NCBI GenBank assembly: GCA_017445905.1
Contig: JAFSRX010000066.1
Location: 1-64,000 of the forward strand
Origin: Eubacterium sp.
GTDB taxonomy: Bacteria > Bacillota > Clostridia > Oscillospirales > Acutalibacteraceae
Length of the DNA stretch: 64,000 bases
Reading direction: 5' to 3'
The first letter of the stretch is position 1. Each line of letters opens with the position of its first letter. A program made the translations under genes and the position numbers. Shown piece after piece: positions 1 to 7,022 of the stretch. The notes below the pieces were generated by a model. The model was given only the letters and a program-made list of their open reading frames with translations, was not told where the DNA came from and ran no database searches.

Positions 1-96
1 AAACCGTTACCTATTATACTTGGAGGTTTATCTCTCGCCAAGACTTTCGGCTTGCATTAAGCTCGCCGTGCTTATTTTTACTAAAGCTTTTTCATT

Positions 97-354
97 CCCC
101 CGGTAGAACCGGGGGTTTATTTCTGTGCTTAAGACCAATAAGTATGCCAACAGGGGCACCTCCCTGTTGGCATTTGCTTTTTCATAGCGGAGTGCGAAGC
201 GCCTGCGGACTGTTACAACATGGGGTTTCCAAAGGGGACTTGACCGAAGGGAACTCCCCTTTGGTTGCTTTCTTGGCTCCACCGTTCTTTTGCAAACCGA
301 AAGAATGGTGGAAAAACATATTAATCGCATAGAGAACAGACCCCCTGTGCGATT
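97..354. repeat. Cluster of five inverted repeats (non-coding left end)
   Basis: The first 380 bases hold no credible gene. They contain consecutive hairpin-forming inverted repeats. At 97-115, CCCCCGGT pairs with ACCGGGGG and is followed by T-rich sequence. At 144-173 there is a perfect 12-bp stem with a 6-nt loop. At 229-264, CCAAAGGGGA pairs with TCCCCTTTGG. At 279-311 the arms are 12 bp with one mismatch. At 323-354, AATCGCA pairs with TGCGATT. Open frames across this stretch encode Pro/Ser-rich or Cys-rich sequence with no recognisable family, so I treat them as chance. It may be the tail of a mobile element or a structured RNA beginning left of the window. Confidence 0.6.
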
Positions 355-448
355 TTAGTAATTGGCGACAATCAGAGCATTTGTTTTTGCGTACTGTTCT
401 TTTCTATACGGTTGTAAATCACTATATACCACATTGGGATATATGTAT

Positions 449-467
449 TATACCATTTTGGTATAAT
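449..467 (+). promoter_or_regulatory. Extended -10 promoter inside a palindrome (autoregulatory operator candidate)
   Basis: TATAAT at 462-467 is preceded by TG one base upstream (459-460), which makes an extended -10 element. The same bases lie in the perfect palindrome TATACC-ATTTT-GGTATA (449-465). A second, weaker dyad of ATATACC/GGGATATAT type lies just upstream (424-444). A small XRE protein starts 19 bp downstream, so the dyad is a natural candidate for its own binding site. The promoter reading is direct; autoregulation is inferred. Confidence 0.6.
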
Positions 468-485
468 ACTGTCAAGGGTGATAAT

Positions 486-683
486 ATGAGATTAAAGGAA
501 TTACGCAAAGAAAAAGGAATTTCACAATTAAAACTCGCAATGGACTTATCAGTTAACCAAAACACAATCAGCAGATATGAAAACGGAGAACGAGAAGCGG
601 ATTACGAAATGTTGATAAAACTTGCGGATTATTTTGAAGTGTCCATTGATTATTTACTTGAAAGAACAGACAAAAGAAAATAA
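486..683 (+). CDS. XRE-family helix-turn-helix transcriptional regulator
   Basis: A 65-aa protein that is essentially one Cro/C1-type HTH domain, in the order RLKELRKEKGISQ, then the recognition-helix region NQNTISRYENGER, then YFEVSIDYLLE. This is the SinR/phage-repressor fold (HTH_3). There is no other domain, so it is a minimal DNA-binding protein that probably dimerises. The start at 486 is chosen because AAGGG lies 8 bases upstream and the first domain residue follows at once; the longer in-frame extension to 381 is rejected because it would place the promoter and operator inside the gene. A palindrome overlaps its extended -10 box, suggesting autorepression. The target genes are unknown, and no phage gene is adjacent. 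Confidence 0.85.
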   Translation: MRLKELRKEKGISQLKLAMDLSVNQNTISRYENGEREADYEMLIKLADYFEVSIDYLLERTDKRK

Positions 684-692
684 TAATTGTTC

Positions 693-741
693 GAGCGCAG
701 CGAAAAACCAAAATTTGTAATTTGTAATTCGTAATTATTAA
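693..741 (+). repeat. Dispersed head/tail intergenic element, copy 1
   Basis: Head GAGCGCAGCG (693-702), a short AT spacer, then a tandem tail of roughly 9-11-nt units built on AATTTGTAATTTGTAATT. It runs into the hairpin at 741-775. Other heads in the window are at 4101, 5060 (minus), 31911, 38393, 40578, 47871 and 60804. Confidence 0.6.
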
Positions 742-775
742 AAACGCATCAGGCGAAAATCGTCTGATGCGTTTT
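741..775. terminator. Bidirectional intrinsic terminator
   Basis: A perfect 12-bp stem: AAAACGCATCAG (741-752) pairs with CTGATGCGTTTT (764-775), and the A/T arms provide a U-tract in both directions. It lies between two convergent genes (stops at 683 on + and 781 on -). Confidence 0.8.
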
Positions 776-780
776 ATTTG

Positions 781-1236
781 TTATTCTCCGAATGCTTCTT
801 CAAGTATCTCTGCTGCGGATTTAACTATTTCAGCGCAGGGGCGTTTTTTGTAGTAAGCCTGAGTTCTCTCTGACGGAACTGCTGTTTCCTCGCTCTCCTG
901 CTTTTGAGTAAGTCCTAAAAGCTCCCTGCAAATAATCGAGCTGTTTTCCTCTTTAAAGCGCTTTGCAAGTCTTTGAACACTTTCATAGTTTTCCGCCTTG
1001 GCAAGGCGGTCTGAAACATCTGCTGTTCCCGTTTCAAGACTGTTTACAAGAAGCATTCCGCTGAACGCTCCGCAAACCTCGCGCATTCTGCCCATTCCAC
1101 CTCCGAACGATGCAGCAAGCTTTGCCGCCATTTCTTCATCAATCGAATACTTATCGCAAAATGCCAGAAAAACTGCCTGAGCGCAGTTATATCCGCTTTT
1201 AAAGTTATCGTATGCTCTTTCTGCTCTTTCTCCCAT
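781..1236 (-). CDS. C_GCAxxG_C_C family (redox-associated) protein
   Basis: A 151-aa soluble protein with the conserved cysteines of the C_GCAxxG_C_C family (TIGR01909): NCAQAV near residue 17, VCGAFSG near 55, ICRELLG near 102 and RPCAEIV near 132, plus the glycine-rich GGGMGRM. The family is common in anaerobes and is thought to bind metal or take part in redox chemistry; no reaction is established. It is monocistronic with its own strong promoter (1265-1293) and AAGGAG before the ATG. It diverges from the hexuronate operon but shows no functional link to it. Confidence 0.85.
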   Translation of the reverse strand: MGERAERAYDNFKSGYNCAQAVFLAFCDKYSIDEEMAAKLAASFGGGMGRMREVCGAFSGMLLVNSLETGTADVSDRLAKAENYESVQRLAKRFKEENSSIICRELLGLTQKQESEETAVPSERTQAYYKKRPCAEIVKSAAEILEEAFGE

Positions 1237-1264
1237 AATTAACTCCTTTATTTATTGTAATAAA

Positions 1265-1293
1265 ATTCTACATTCAATAAGTTTTATTGTCAA
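1265..1293 (-). promoter_or_regulatory. Sigma-A promoter of the C_GCAxxG_C_C gene
   Basis: On the minus strand, TTGACA (1288-1293), 17 bp, TAGAAT (1265-1270), about 30 bp before the start codon. A near-perfect vegetative promoter. Confidence 0.8.
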
Positions 1294-1346
1294 CACATAA
1301 TATTAATAGTTTTTTCAATCTTTTATACTAAATTTATAATTTATCA

Positions 1347-1375
1347 TTGAAATAAAAAAACTATAAGTATATAAT
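1347..1375 (+). promoter_or_regulatory. Sigma-A promoter of the uxaC-kdgK-uxuB operon
   Basis: TTGAAA (1347-1352), 17 bp, TATAAT (1370-1375), followed by a 42-base leader to the uxaC ATG. I see no obvious operator dyad of the kind found at the uxuA promoter. Confidence 0.75.
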
Positions 1376-1417
1376 ATTAGCGAAAAAATTTAAACGCCCT
1401 TAAAATGAGGTGGTAAA

Positions 1418-2818
1418 ATGAATAATTTTATAGATAAGGACTTTCTGCTTGATACAAAGTGCGCTAAAATGCTTTTTCACGAATATGCTGAAAATATGCC
1501 GATTTGCGACTATCACTGTCATTTAAGTCCCAAAGAGATTTACGAAAACAAACAGCCCAAGGATATAACTCAGCTCTGGCTTTCGGGGGACCATTATAAA
1601 TGGAGAGCAATGCGCTCTTGCGGAGTTGATGAAGAATACTGCACGGGAAACGCCTCGTCGAAAGATAAATTCCTTAAATTTGCATACACCCTTCAGTATT
1701 GCATAGGCAATCCGCTATATCACTGGGCTCATATTGAGCTTAAAAAGTATTTTGATATAGATACTCCCCTGAGTTCAAAAACTGCTGAAAGCATTTATGA
1801 AAAGGCTAATGAGGCTATAAAAAACGGCGATTTCAGACCGCAGACGCTCATTATGAAATCAAATGTTAAGGTTGTTTGCACAACTGATGACCCGATTGAC
1901 TCGCTTGAATACCACAAACTTTTAAAAGATGTTGAAGGTTTTGACTGCAAGGTTCTCCCCTCCTTCAGACCCGATAAGGCACTGAATATTAATCTTGATG
2001 GATTTGCTCAGTATATTGAGTCACTCTCAAAAGCAGCAGATATGAAAATCAAATCTGTAAATGATGTTATCACCGCACTCTGCAAGAGAGCTGATTACTT
2101 CAATGAGGTTGGATGTAAGGTATCGGACCAGGCGTTTGATTACGTTCCATATAAGGAGTGTTCTGAAGAAAAGCTTGATAAGATATTTAAAAAAGGTTTA
2201 AAGGGCGAAGAGCTCGATAAAAATGATATAGACAGATACAGAACTGCCATTATGCTTGCGCTCGGCAAAAAATATAACGAACTCGGCTGGGCAATGGAAA
2301 TTCATATCGGCGCACTCAGAAACAACAATACTCTTATGTTTAACAAGCTTGGCGCTGATACAGGCTTCGACAGTGTTGATGACCACGAAATAGCAAAGCC
2401 CCTATCCCGTTTTCTTGATGCGCTCTGCAAAGAAAACAACCTGCCCAAAACAATTTTATTCAATCTTAATGATAAAGATAACACACCTCTTGCAACAATG
2501 CTCGGAAACTTCCAGAGCAGCGAGGCTCAAAGCAAAATCCAGTTCGGTCCTGCGTGGTGGTTCCTTGATACTATGGACGGAATGACCGCTCAGCTCAAAA
2601 CTCTCGGCAATCTCGGAGTTCTCGGAAAATTCGTTGGAATGGAAACCGATTCCCGCTCCTTCACCTCATACGGACGCCACGATTATTTCAGAAGAATTCT
2701 CTGTCGCCTTATAGGAAGATGGGTAGAAGACGGCTGGTATGCAAACGATGAAGAAATACTCAAAGAAATAATTTGCGGTATAAGTTATGATAACGCAATG
2801 AAATACTTCAATTTTTAA
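1418..2818 (+). CDS. uxaC: Uronate (glucuronate) isomerase
   Basis: A 466-aa enzyme that interconverts D-glucuronate and D-fructuronate, and D-galacturonate and D-tagaturonate; it is the first cytoplasmic step of hexuronate breakdown. Full length for the family. The metal-binding DYHCH motif of the amidohydrolase-type barrel (H33, H35) follows the typical start. Later landmarks are the EIHIGALRNNN block, GPAWWF and the C-terminal TDSRSFTSYGRHDYFRR. It starts with GAGGTGG six bases before the ATG and heads an operon with kdgK (17-bp gap) and uxuB, placing the isomerase with the kinase and reductase of the same pathway. Confidence 0.96.
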   Translation: MNNFIDKDFLLDTKCAKMLFHEYAENMPICDYHCHLSPKEIYENKQPKDITQLWLSGDHYKWRAMRSCGVDEEYCTGNASSKDKFLKFAYTLQYCIGNPLYHWAHIELKKYFDIDTPLSSKTAESIYEKANEAIKNGDFRPQTLIMKSNVKVVCTTDDPIDSLEYHKLLKDVEGFDCKVLPSFRPDKALNINLDGFAQYIESLSKAADMKIKSVNDVITALCKRADYFNEVGCKVSDQAFDYVPYKECSEEKLDKIFKKGLKGEELDKNDIDRYRTAIMLALGKKYNELGWAMEIHIGALRNNNTLMFNKLGADTGFDSVDDHEIAKPLSRFLDALCKENNLPKTILFNLNDKDNTPLATMLGNFQSSEAQSKIQFGPAWWFLDTMDGMTAQLKTLGNLGVLGKFVGMETDSRSFTSYGRHDYFRRILCRLIGRWVEDGWYANDEEILKEIICGISYDNAMKYFNF

Positions 2819-2834
2819 TAACGGAGGCAAAATT

Positions 2835-3932
2835 ATGAATCTTAATTTAAGACCTAAAGAAGAATGCACCTTTGATGAGATTTCCCTCGGCGAAATCATG
2901 CTCAGACTTGACCCCGGTGAGGGTAGAATAAAAACCGCACGTTCCTTCAGAGCATGGGAAGGCGGAGGAGAATACAACGTTGCAAGAGGACTTCGCCGTT
3001 GTTTCGGACTTAAAACCTCAGTTGTTACTGCTTTTGCAGAAAACGAAATCGGTTATCTTCTTGAGGATTTAATCCTTCAGGGTGGAGTTGATACATCGCT
3101 CATCAAATGGGTTAAATATGACGGAATAGGAAGAACAGTTCGAAACGGACTTAACTTCACAGAACGCGGCTTTGGTATCAGAGGCGCTGTCGGCGCTTCG
3201 GACAGAGGCAACACTGCCGCTTCCCAGATTAAGCCCGAGGATATCGACTGGGACTATATTTTCGGAACACTCGGAGTTCGATGGCTCCATACAGGCGGAA
3301 TTTATGCCGCTCTTTCCGAAACCGCTGCCGAAACTACCATTGCTGCAGTTAAAAAGGCTAAGGAATACGGAACAATCGTTTCTTACGACCTCAACTACCG
3401 TCCCTCACTCTGGAAGGATATCGGCGGTCAGGCGAAAGCTCAGGAGGTCAACAGAGAAATTGCAAAATATGTTGACGTTATGATTGGTAACGAAGAGGAC
3501 TTCACTGCTTCTCTCGGCTTTGAGGTTGAGGGAAATGACGCCGACCTCAAAGAGCTCAATATGGACGGTTACTATAAAATGATTGAAACCGTTACAAAGG
3601 CTTATCCGAATTTCAAGGTTATCGCAACAACTCTCAGAACAGTTAAAACAGCAACTGTTAACGATTGGAAAGCAATCTGCTGGGCAGACGGAAAGATTTA
3701 TAATTCAATCGAATTCCCCGCTCTTGAAATTCTTGACAGAGTTGGCGGAGGCGACAGCTTCGCAAGCGGACTTATCTATGGCCTTATGACCTATGAGGAT
3801 GCTCAGAAGGCAGTTAACTACGGCGTTGTTCACGGCGCACTCGCAATGACAACACCGGGCGATACCTCGATGGCAAGTCTTAAAGAGGTTGAGGCTAAGG
3901 TTAACGGCGCATCAGCAAGAGTTCAGCGCTAA
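2835..3932 (+). CDS. kdgK: 2-dehydro-3-deoxygluconate kinase (PfkB family)
   Basis: A 365-aa ribokinase/PfkB-family sugar kinase. It should phosphorylate 2-keto-3-deoxygluconate to KDPG, the substrate of the aldolase encoded at 5113-5769. Visible motifs are the N-terminal substrate region GGGEYNVARGLRR and the C-terminal PfkB signature RVGGGDSFASGL with the catalytic Asp. It is somewhat longer than E. coli KdgK, as in other clostridial members. The assignment rests on family and on context (uxaC upstream, uxuB downstream). Other PfkB specificities cannot be excluded from sequence alone, but every other step of the pathway is present. Confidence 0.9.
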   Translation: MNLNLRPKEECTFDEISLGEIMLRLDPGEGRIKTARSFRAWEGGGEYNVARGLRRCFGLKTSVVTAFAENEIGYLLEDLILQGGVDTSLIKWVKYDGIGRTVRNGLNFTERGFGIRGAVGASDRGNTAASQIKPEDIDWDYIFGTLGVRWLHTGGIYAALSETAAETTIAAVKKAKEYGTIVSYDLNYRPSLWKDIGGQAKAQEVNREIAKYVDVMIGNEEDFTASLGFEVEGNDADLKELNMDGYYKMIETVTKAYPNFKVIATTLRTVKTATVNDWKAICWADGKIYNSIEFPALEILDRVGGGDSFASGLIYGLMTYEDAQKAVNYGVVHGALAMTTPGDTSMASLKEVEAKVNGASARVQR

Positions 3933-3935
3933 CGC

Positions 3936-4150
3936 AATTGAGAATTCTTATTCTCAACTGAAGTAAAGAGGGAGCGTCTATTCGTACGCCATGGGGACGC
4001 ACCTCCGAACGCAATTCAAGGAAGAACGATGCTTGCAGAGGAACGTCCCCGTGTGCTGTAGATGGAACGTTCCTAAATTCGTTCGCCGAAGTATAAATCG
4101 GAGCGAAGCGACCCGACAACTCGGAACTCGGGTCTCGGAGCTCGCAACTT
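3936..4150 (+). repeat. Intergenic repeat block with head/tail element copy
   Basis: The 234-bp kdgK-uxuB gap is not coding. It contains a dyad around 3968-4006, an 8-bp inverted repeat (AGGAACGT at 4039-4046, ACGTTCCT at 4067-4074), then the head GAGCGAAGCG (4101-4110) followed by a tail of about 10-nt units built on AACTCGG. A closely related block lies between dnaJ and dnaK (47833-47921), where AATCGGAGCG..GCGACCCG recurs. Confidence 0.6.
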
Positions 4151-4166
4151 GATAAGGAGATATAAT

Positions 4167-5015
4167 ATGATTCATGAGAATTTAAAAGGAAGAGTTGCCG
4201 TTGTAACAGGCGGAGGCGGAGTTCTCTGCGGAGCTTTTGCAAAAACACTTGCAAAGCAGGGCTGCAAGGTTGCAGTTCTTGATTTAAACGAAGAGGCAGC
4301 TCAGAAATGTGCTGATGAAATAGTTAAGGATGGCGGATGCGCTATTGCGGTTGGCTGCAATGTTCTTGAACTTGAATCCATGCAGAAGGCAAGAGATATA
4401 ATAAACAAAAAGCTCGGCACCTGCGACATTCTTTTAAACGGCGCAGGCGGAAACAATCCCAAGGGAACAACAACAAAGGATACGCTCGAAAAAATAGACC
4501 TTGTTCAGAAGGATGAAAATATCAAAACATTCTTTGACCTTGACCCCAACGGAATCAGCTTTGTTTTCAATCTCAACTTCCTCGGAACACTTATTCCGAC
4601 CCAGGTTTTCGCAAGGGATATGGTTGAAAAGGAAAACACCTGTATTGTTATGGTAACGTCTATGAATGCCTTCAGACCGCTTACCCGAATTCCCGCATAT
4701 TCAGCAGCAAAAGCGGCTGTTAAGAACTTCACAGAGTGGATGGCTGTTCACTTTGCCCCGATGGGAATAAGAGTTAATGCCATCGCTCCCGGATTCTTCT
4801 CAACAAAGCAGAACGCCGCTCTTCTCTGGAATGAGGACGGCTCTCCAACAGAGAGAACAGGCAAAATCCTTGCCGCAACTCCTATGGACCGCTTCGGCAA
4901 GCCCGAAGAGCTCGACGGCGCACTCCTGTTTCTTTGCGATGAGGCATATTCAGGCTTTATTACAGGAGTTAATATTCCCGTTGACGGCGGTTTCAACGCA
5001 TATTCAGGAGTTTAA
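4167..5015 (+). CDS. uxuB: SDR-type D-mannonate oxidoreductase (fructuronate reductase)
   Basis: A 282-aa short-chain dehydrogenase. The NAD(P) glycine motif VTGGGGVLCGAFA is near residue 13, NGAGGNN near 91, and the catalytic YSAAKAAV with an upstream Ser is near 179. In Gram-positive hexuronate operons an SDR protein of this type (the Bacillus YjmF/UxuB type) reduces D-fructuronate to D-mannonate, linking UxaC to UxuA. I choose ATG 4167 because AAGGAG (4154-4159) lies 7 bases upstream; an in-frame start 18 bases earlier has no such site. The specificity is inferred from context; a generic SDR is the fallback. Confidence 0.88.
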   Translation: MIHENLKGRVAVVTGGGGVLCGAFAKTLAKQGCKVAVLDLNEEAAQKCADEIVKDGGCAIAVGCNVLELESMQKARDIINKKLGTCDILLNGAGGNNPKGTTTKDTLEKIDLVQKDENIKTFFDLDPNGISFVFNLNFLGTLIPTQVFARDMVEKENTCIVMVTSMNAFRPLTRIPAYSAAKAAVKNFTEWMAVHFAPMGIRVNAIAPGFFSTKQNAALLWNEDGSPTERTGKILAATPMDRFGKPEELDGALLFLCDEAYSGFITGVNIPVDGGFNAYSGV

Positions 5016-5020
5016 TTAAA

Positions 5021-5069
5021 CTACGAATTACGAGTGACGAATTTCGAATTTCGGTTATTCGCTGCACTC
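5021..5069 (-). repeat. Dispersed head/tail intergenic element, minus orientation
   Basis: On the minus strand, head GAGTGCAGCG (5060-5069), spacer AATAACCG, then a tail of AATTCG-based units reaching to within 6 bases of the uxuB stop codon. Confidence 0.55.
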
Positions 5070-5078
5070 AGACAATTA

Positions 5079-5108
5079 AAAAGACGAGGCGTTTTAGCCT
5101 CGTCTTTT
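5079..5108. terminator. Bidirectional terminator between the two hexuronate operons
   Basis: Stem AAAAGACGAGGC (5079-5090) / GCCTCGTCTTTT (5097-5108) with a 6-nt loop. It separates uxuB (stop at 5015, +) from eda (stop at 5113, -) and can terminate both transcripts. Confidence 0.85.
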
Positions 5109-5112
5109 AGTT

Positions 5113-5769
5113 TTATTTTTTCATTTCAGCTCTTGCTTCTTTAATGCGCTCAACAAAAAACTTTCCTGTTTCGGTTATCTTTTCGTATTCGCCTGTTTTA
5201 GCGCCTGCTGTGAGTGAGGAGCCTGCGCCGACTGCGATTGCGCCCGCCTTAATCCATTCCTTAACGTTATCAACATCAACGCCGCCTGATGGCATCATAA
5301 CTGCATGAGGAATCGGACCGTGGATATCCTTTATAAATCTCGGACCTGCAAGGTCACCGGGGAATACCTTAAGAACATCTGCGCCGCATTCCATAGCCTG
5401 AACTGCCTCAGTCGGAGTATAGATACCCGGCATTGAGGGAACTCCGTAGCGGTTGCAGCATTTAACTGTTTCGGGGTCAAAATACGGAGCAACAACATAT
5501 TCAGCGCCTGCAAGAATAGCAATTCTTGCAGTTGCAGCATCCATAACTGTTCCTGCGCCGATAATGATTTCTCCGCTGTTATATTTAGCTCTCATAGCCT
5601 CAATGAGCTTGTCTGCATGAGGAACTGTGAAAGTGAGCTCGATTGCGGCAACTCCGCCTGCAATACAAGCATCTGTTATTTTTTCAGCCTGTTCAATGGA
5701 TGTTGCGCGAACAACGGCAACAATTCCAACTTCCTGAATTTTTGCAAGTGTTTCAATTTTATTAGACAT
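5113..5769 (-). CDS. eda: KDPG / 4-hydroxy-2-oxoglutarate aldolase
   Basis: A 218-aa class I (Schiff-base) aldolase that cleaves 2-keto-3-deoxy-6-phosphogluconate to pyruvate and glyceraldehyde-3-phosphate, the last step of the pathway encoded here. Features: IVAVVRA near residue 16, the general base in IELTFTVP near 43, GAGTVMD, and the Lys nucleophile region DVLKVFPGDLAGPRFIKDI near 130. Full length for Eda. It is the second gene of the uxuA-eda minus-strand operon, separated from uxuA by 120 bp of repeat sequence, and is preceded by AAAGGAGATAAACT before the ATG. Confidence 0.94.
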   Translation of the reverse strand: MSNKIETLAKIQEVGIVAVVRATSIEQAEKITDACIAGGVAAIELTFTVPHADKLIEAMRAKYNSGEIIIGAGTVMDAATARIAILAGAEYVVAPYFDPETVKCCNRYGVPSMPGIYTPTEAVQAMECGADVLKVFPGDLAGPRFIKDIHGPIPHAVMMPSGGVDVDNVKEWIKAGAIAVGAGSSLTAGAKTGEYEKITETGKFFVERIKEARAEMKK

Positions 5770-5790
5770 AGTTTATCTCCTTTAATTGGG

Positions 5791-5895
5791 TGCGGGAGAT
5801 TCCCCTGCTAGGGGAAATGTCACCGAAGGTGACAAAAGGGTCTGGCGACCGCTCCAAGGTTCCCGCCCGAAATTTTCCATTTTCAGTTTTCAATT
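5791..5895. repeat. Repeat-filled uxuA-eda spacer
   Basis: Two adjacent perfect hairpins, TTCCCCT/AGGGGAA (5800-5816) and TGTCACC/GGTGACA (5818-5834), are followed by a GGTTCCCGCCCG segment and a tandem tail of TTTTC-based units (5870-5895). The tail contains the uxuA stop codon (TGA, 5890-5892). The spacer may attenuate or process the uxuA-eda transcript. Confidence 0.55.
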
Positions 5896-6954
5896 ATTAG
5901 ACTTTTCAACTGCTTCCCAAAGCCCGTTGAGATAACAAACTCCGAGCGCTCTGTCATAAAGTCCGTAGCCGGGTCTTGCAACCTCGCCCCAGATCATTCT
6001 TCCGTGGTCAGGACGAACATATCCGTCAAAGCCTGCCTCCTGAAGCGCCTTGACTATTTCATACATATCAAGCGAGCCGGCTGCACTTTCGTGGGCAGTT
6101 TCGTTAAACCACTGCTCATTATGCTGAACATTTCTCAGGTGAGCAAAATATATTCTTCCCTTTGCCGCCTTGATTATTTCAACCATATCGTTATCGGGGC
6201 TTGCTCCGAGAGAGCCTGTGCAAAGAGTTAAGCCGTTATATTTGCTCGGCACCATAGTTAAAAGTCTTTCAATGGCATCTTTTCCTGTTATAATTCTCGG
6301 AAGACCAAAGATGCTCCACGGCGGGTCGTCGGGATGGATTGCCATTTTAACATCGCATTCCTCACAGACGGGCATAATTGCCTCAAGAAAATATTTGAGA
6401 TTTTCCCATAAATCCTCTGCTGTAACTCCCTTGTATTTTTCAAAGAGCTCTTTGATTTCGCCCATTCTTTCGGTTTCCCAGCCGGGCATTGCATAGCCGT
6501 TTGAATTATCGTCCATCTCTCTGAACATATCCTCGGGTGATTTTCCTTCAACCTGCTTACCGTCATAGCACAAACAGGTTGAGCCATCGCCGAGGGGCAT
6601 ATATAAATCAGTTCTCGTCCAGTCGAAAACAGGCATAAAGTTATAGCATATAACCTTAACGCCGACCTTTGCAAGATTTCTGATAGAGGTTTTATAGTTT
6701 TCAATATACTTATCCCTTGTAGGAAGTCCGATTTTGATATCCTCGTGAACATTAACGCTTTCAATGCATTCCATCGTCAGCCCTGCTGCAGTGATTTCAT
6801 CATACATTGCCTGAACTCTGTCCATAGTCCACGCCTCACCCGCAGGCAAATCGTGGAGAGCGGGAACAACGCCTGTTACGCCGGGTATCTGCTTAATCTG
6901 TTCAAGAGAAACTGTATCTTTCTCTTTACCAAACCAGCGAAAAGTCATTTGCAT
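5890..6954 (-). CDS. uxuA: Mannonate dehydratase
   Basis: A 354-aa UxuA-family dehydratase that converts D-mannonate to 2-keto-3-deoxygluconate in the cytoplasm. Family signatures are MTFRWFG at the N-terminus, VCYNFMPVFDWTRTDL-type sequence near residue 104, MAIHPDDPPW near 205, the Cys-Gly-rich LTLCTGSLGASPDND and the C-terminal VRPDHGRMIWGE metal/substrate region. Full length. A promoter with an overlapping dyad lies directly upstream (6976-7015), so this is the likely regulated entry to the minus-strand half of the pathway. The start is supported by GAGGAGG. Confidence 0.96.
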   Translation of the reverse strand: MQMTFRWFGKEKDTVSLEQIKQIPGVTGVVPALHDLPAGEAWTMDRVQAMYDEITAAGLTMECIESVNVHEDIKIGLPTRDKYIENYKTSIRNLAKVGVKVICYNFMPVFDWTRTDLYMPLGDGSTCLCYDGKQVEGKSPEDMFREMDDNSNGYAMPGWETERMGEIKELFEKYKGVTAEDLWENLKYFLEAIMPVCEECDVKMAIHPDDPPWSIFGLPRIITGKDAIERLLTMVPSKYNGLTLCTGSLGASPDNDMVEIIKAAKGRIYFAHLRNVQHNEQWFNETAHESAAGSLDMYEIVKALQEAGFDGYVRPDHGRMIWGEVARPGYGLYDRALGVCYLNGLWEAVEKSNN

Positions 6955-6975
6955 AGTTTAAGCCTCCTCAATTTT

Positions 6976-7015
6976 TTCTGTATAGTATTCTATCACAGAA
7001 TTCCCCATCAATCAA
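6976..7015 (-). promoter_or_regulatory. uxuA promoter with overlapping operator-like dyad
   Basis: Minus strand: TTGATT (7010-7015), 17 bp, TAGAAT (6987-6992) with an extended TG. A 25-bp imperfect dyad (6976-7000), with arms TTCTGT..ATAG and CTATACAGAA, is centred on the -10 box, which is a position typical of a repressor site. A GntR- or LacI-type hexuronate repressor is a reasonable guess; none is encoded in the window. Confidence 0.65.
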
Positions 7016-7022
7016 CAATAAC

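Noticed and set aside
28-332. Open frames on both strands of the left edge
   Set aside because: They run through hairpin repeats, lack ribosome sites and encode no recognisable family.
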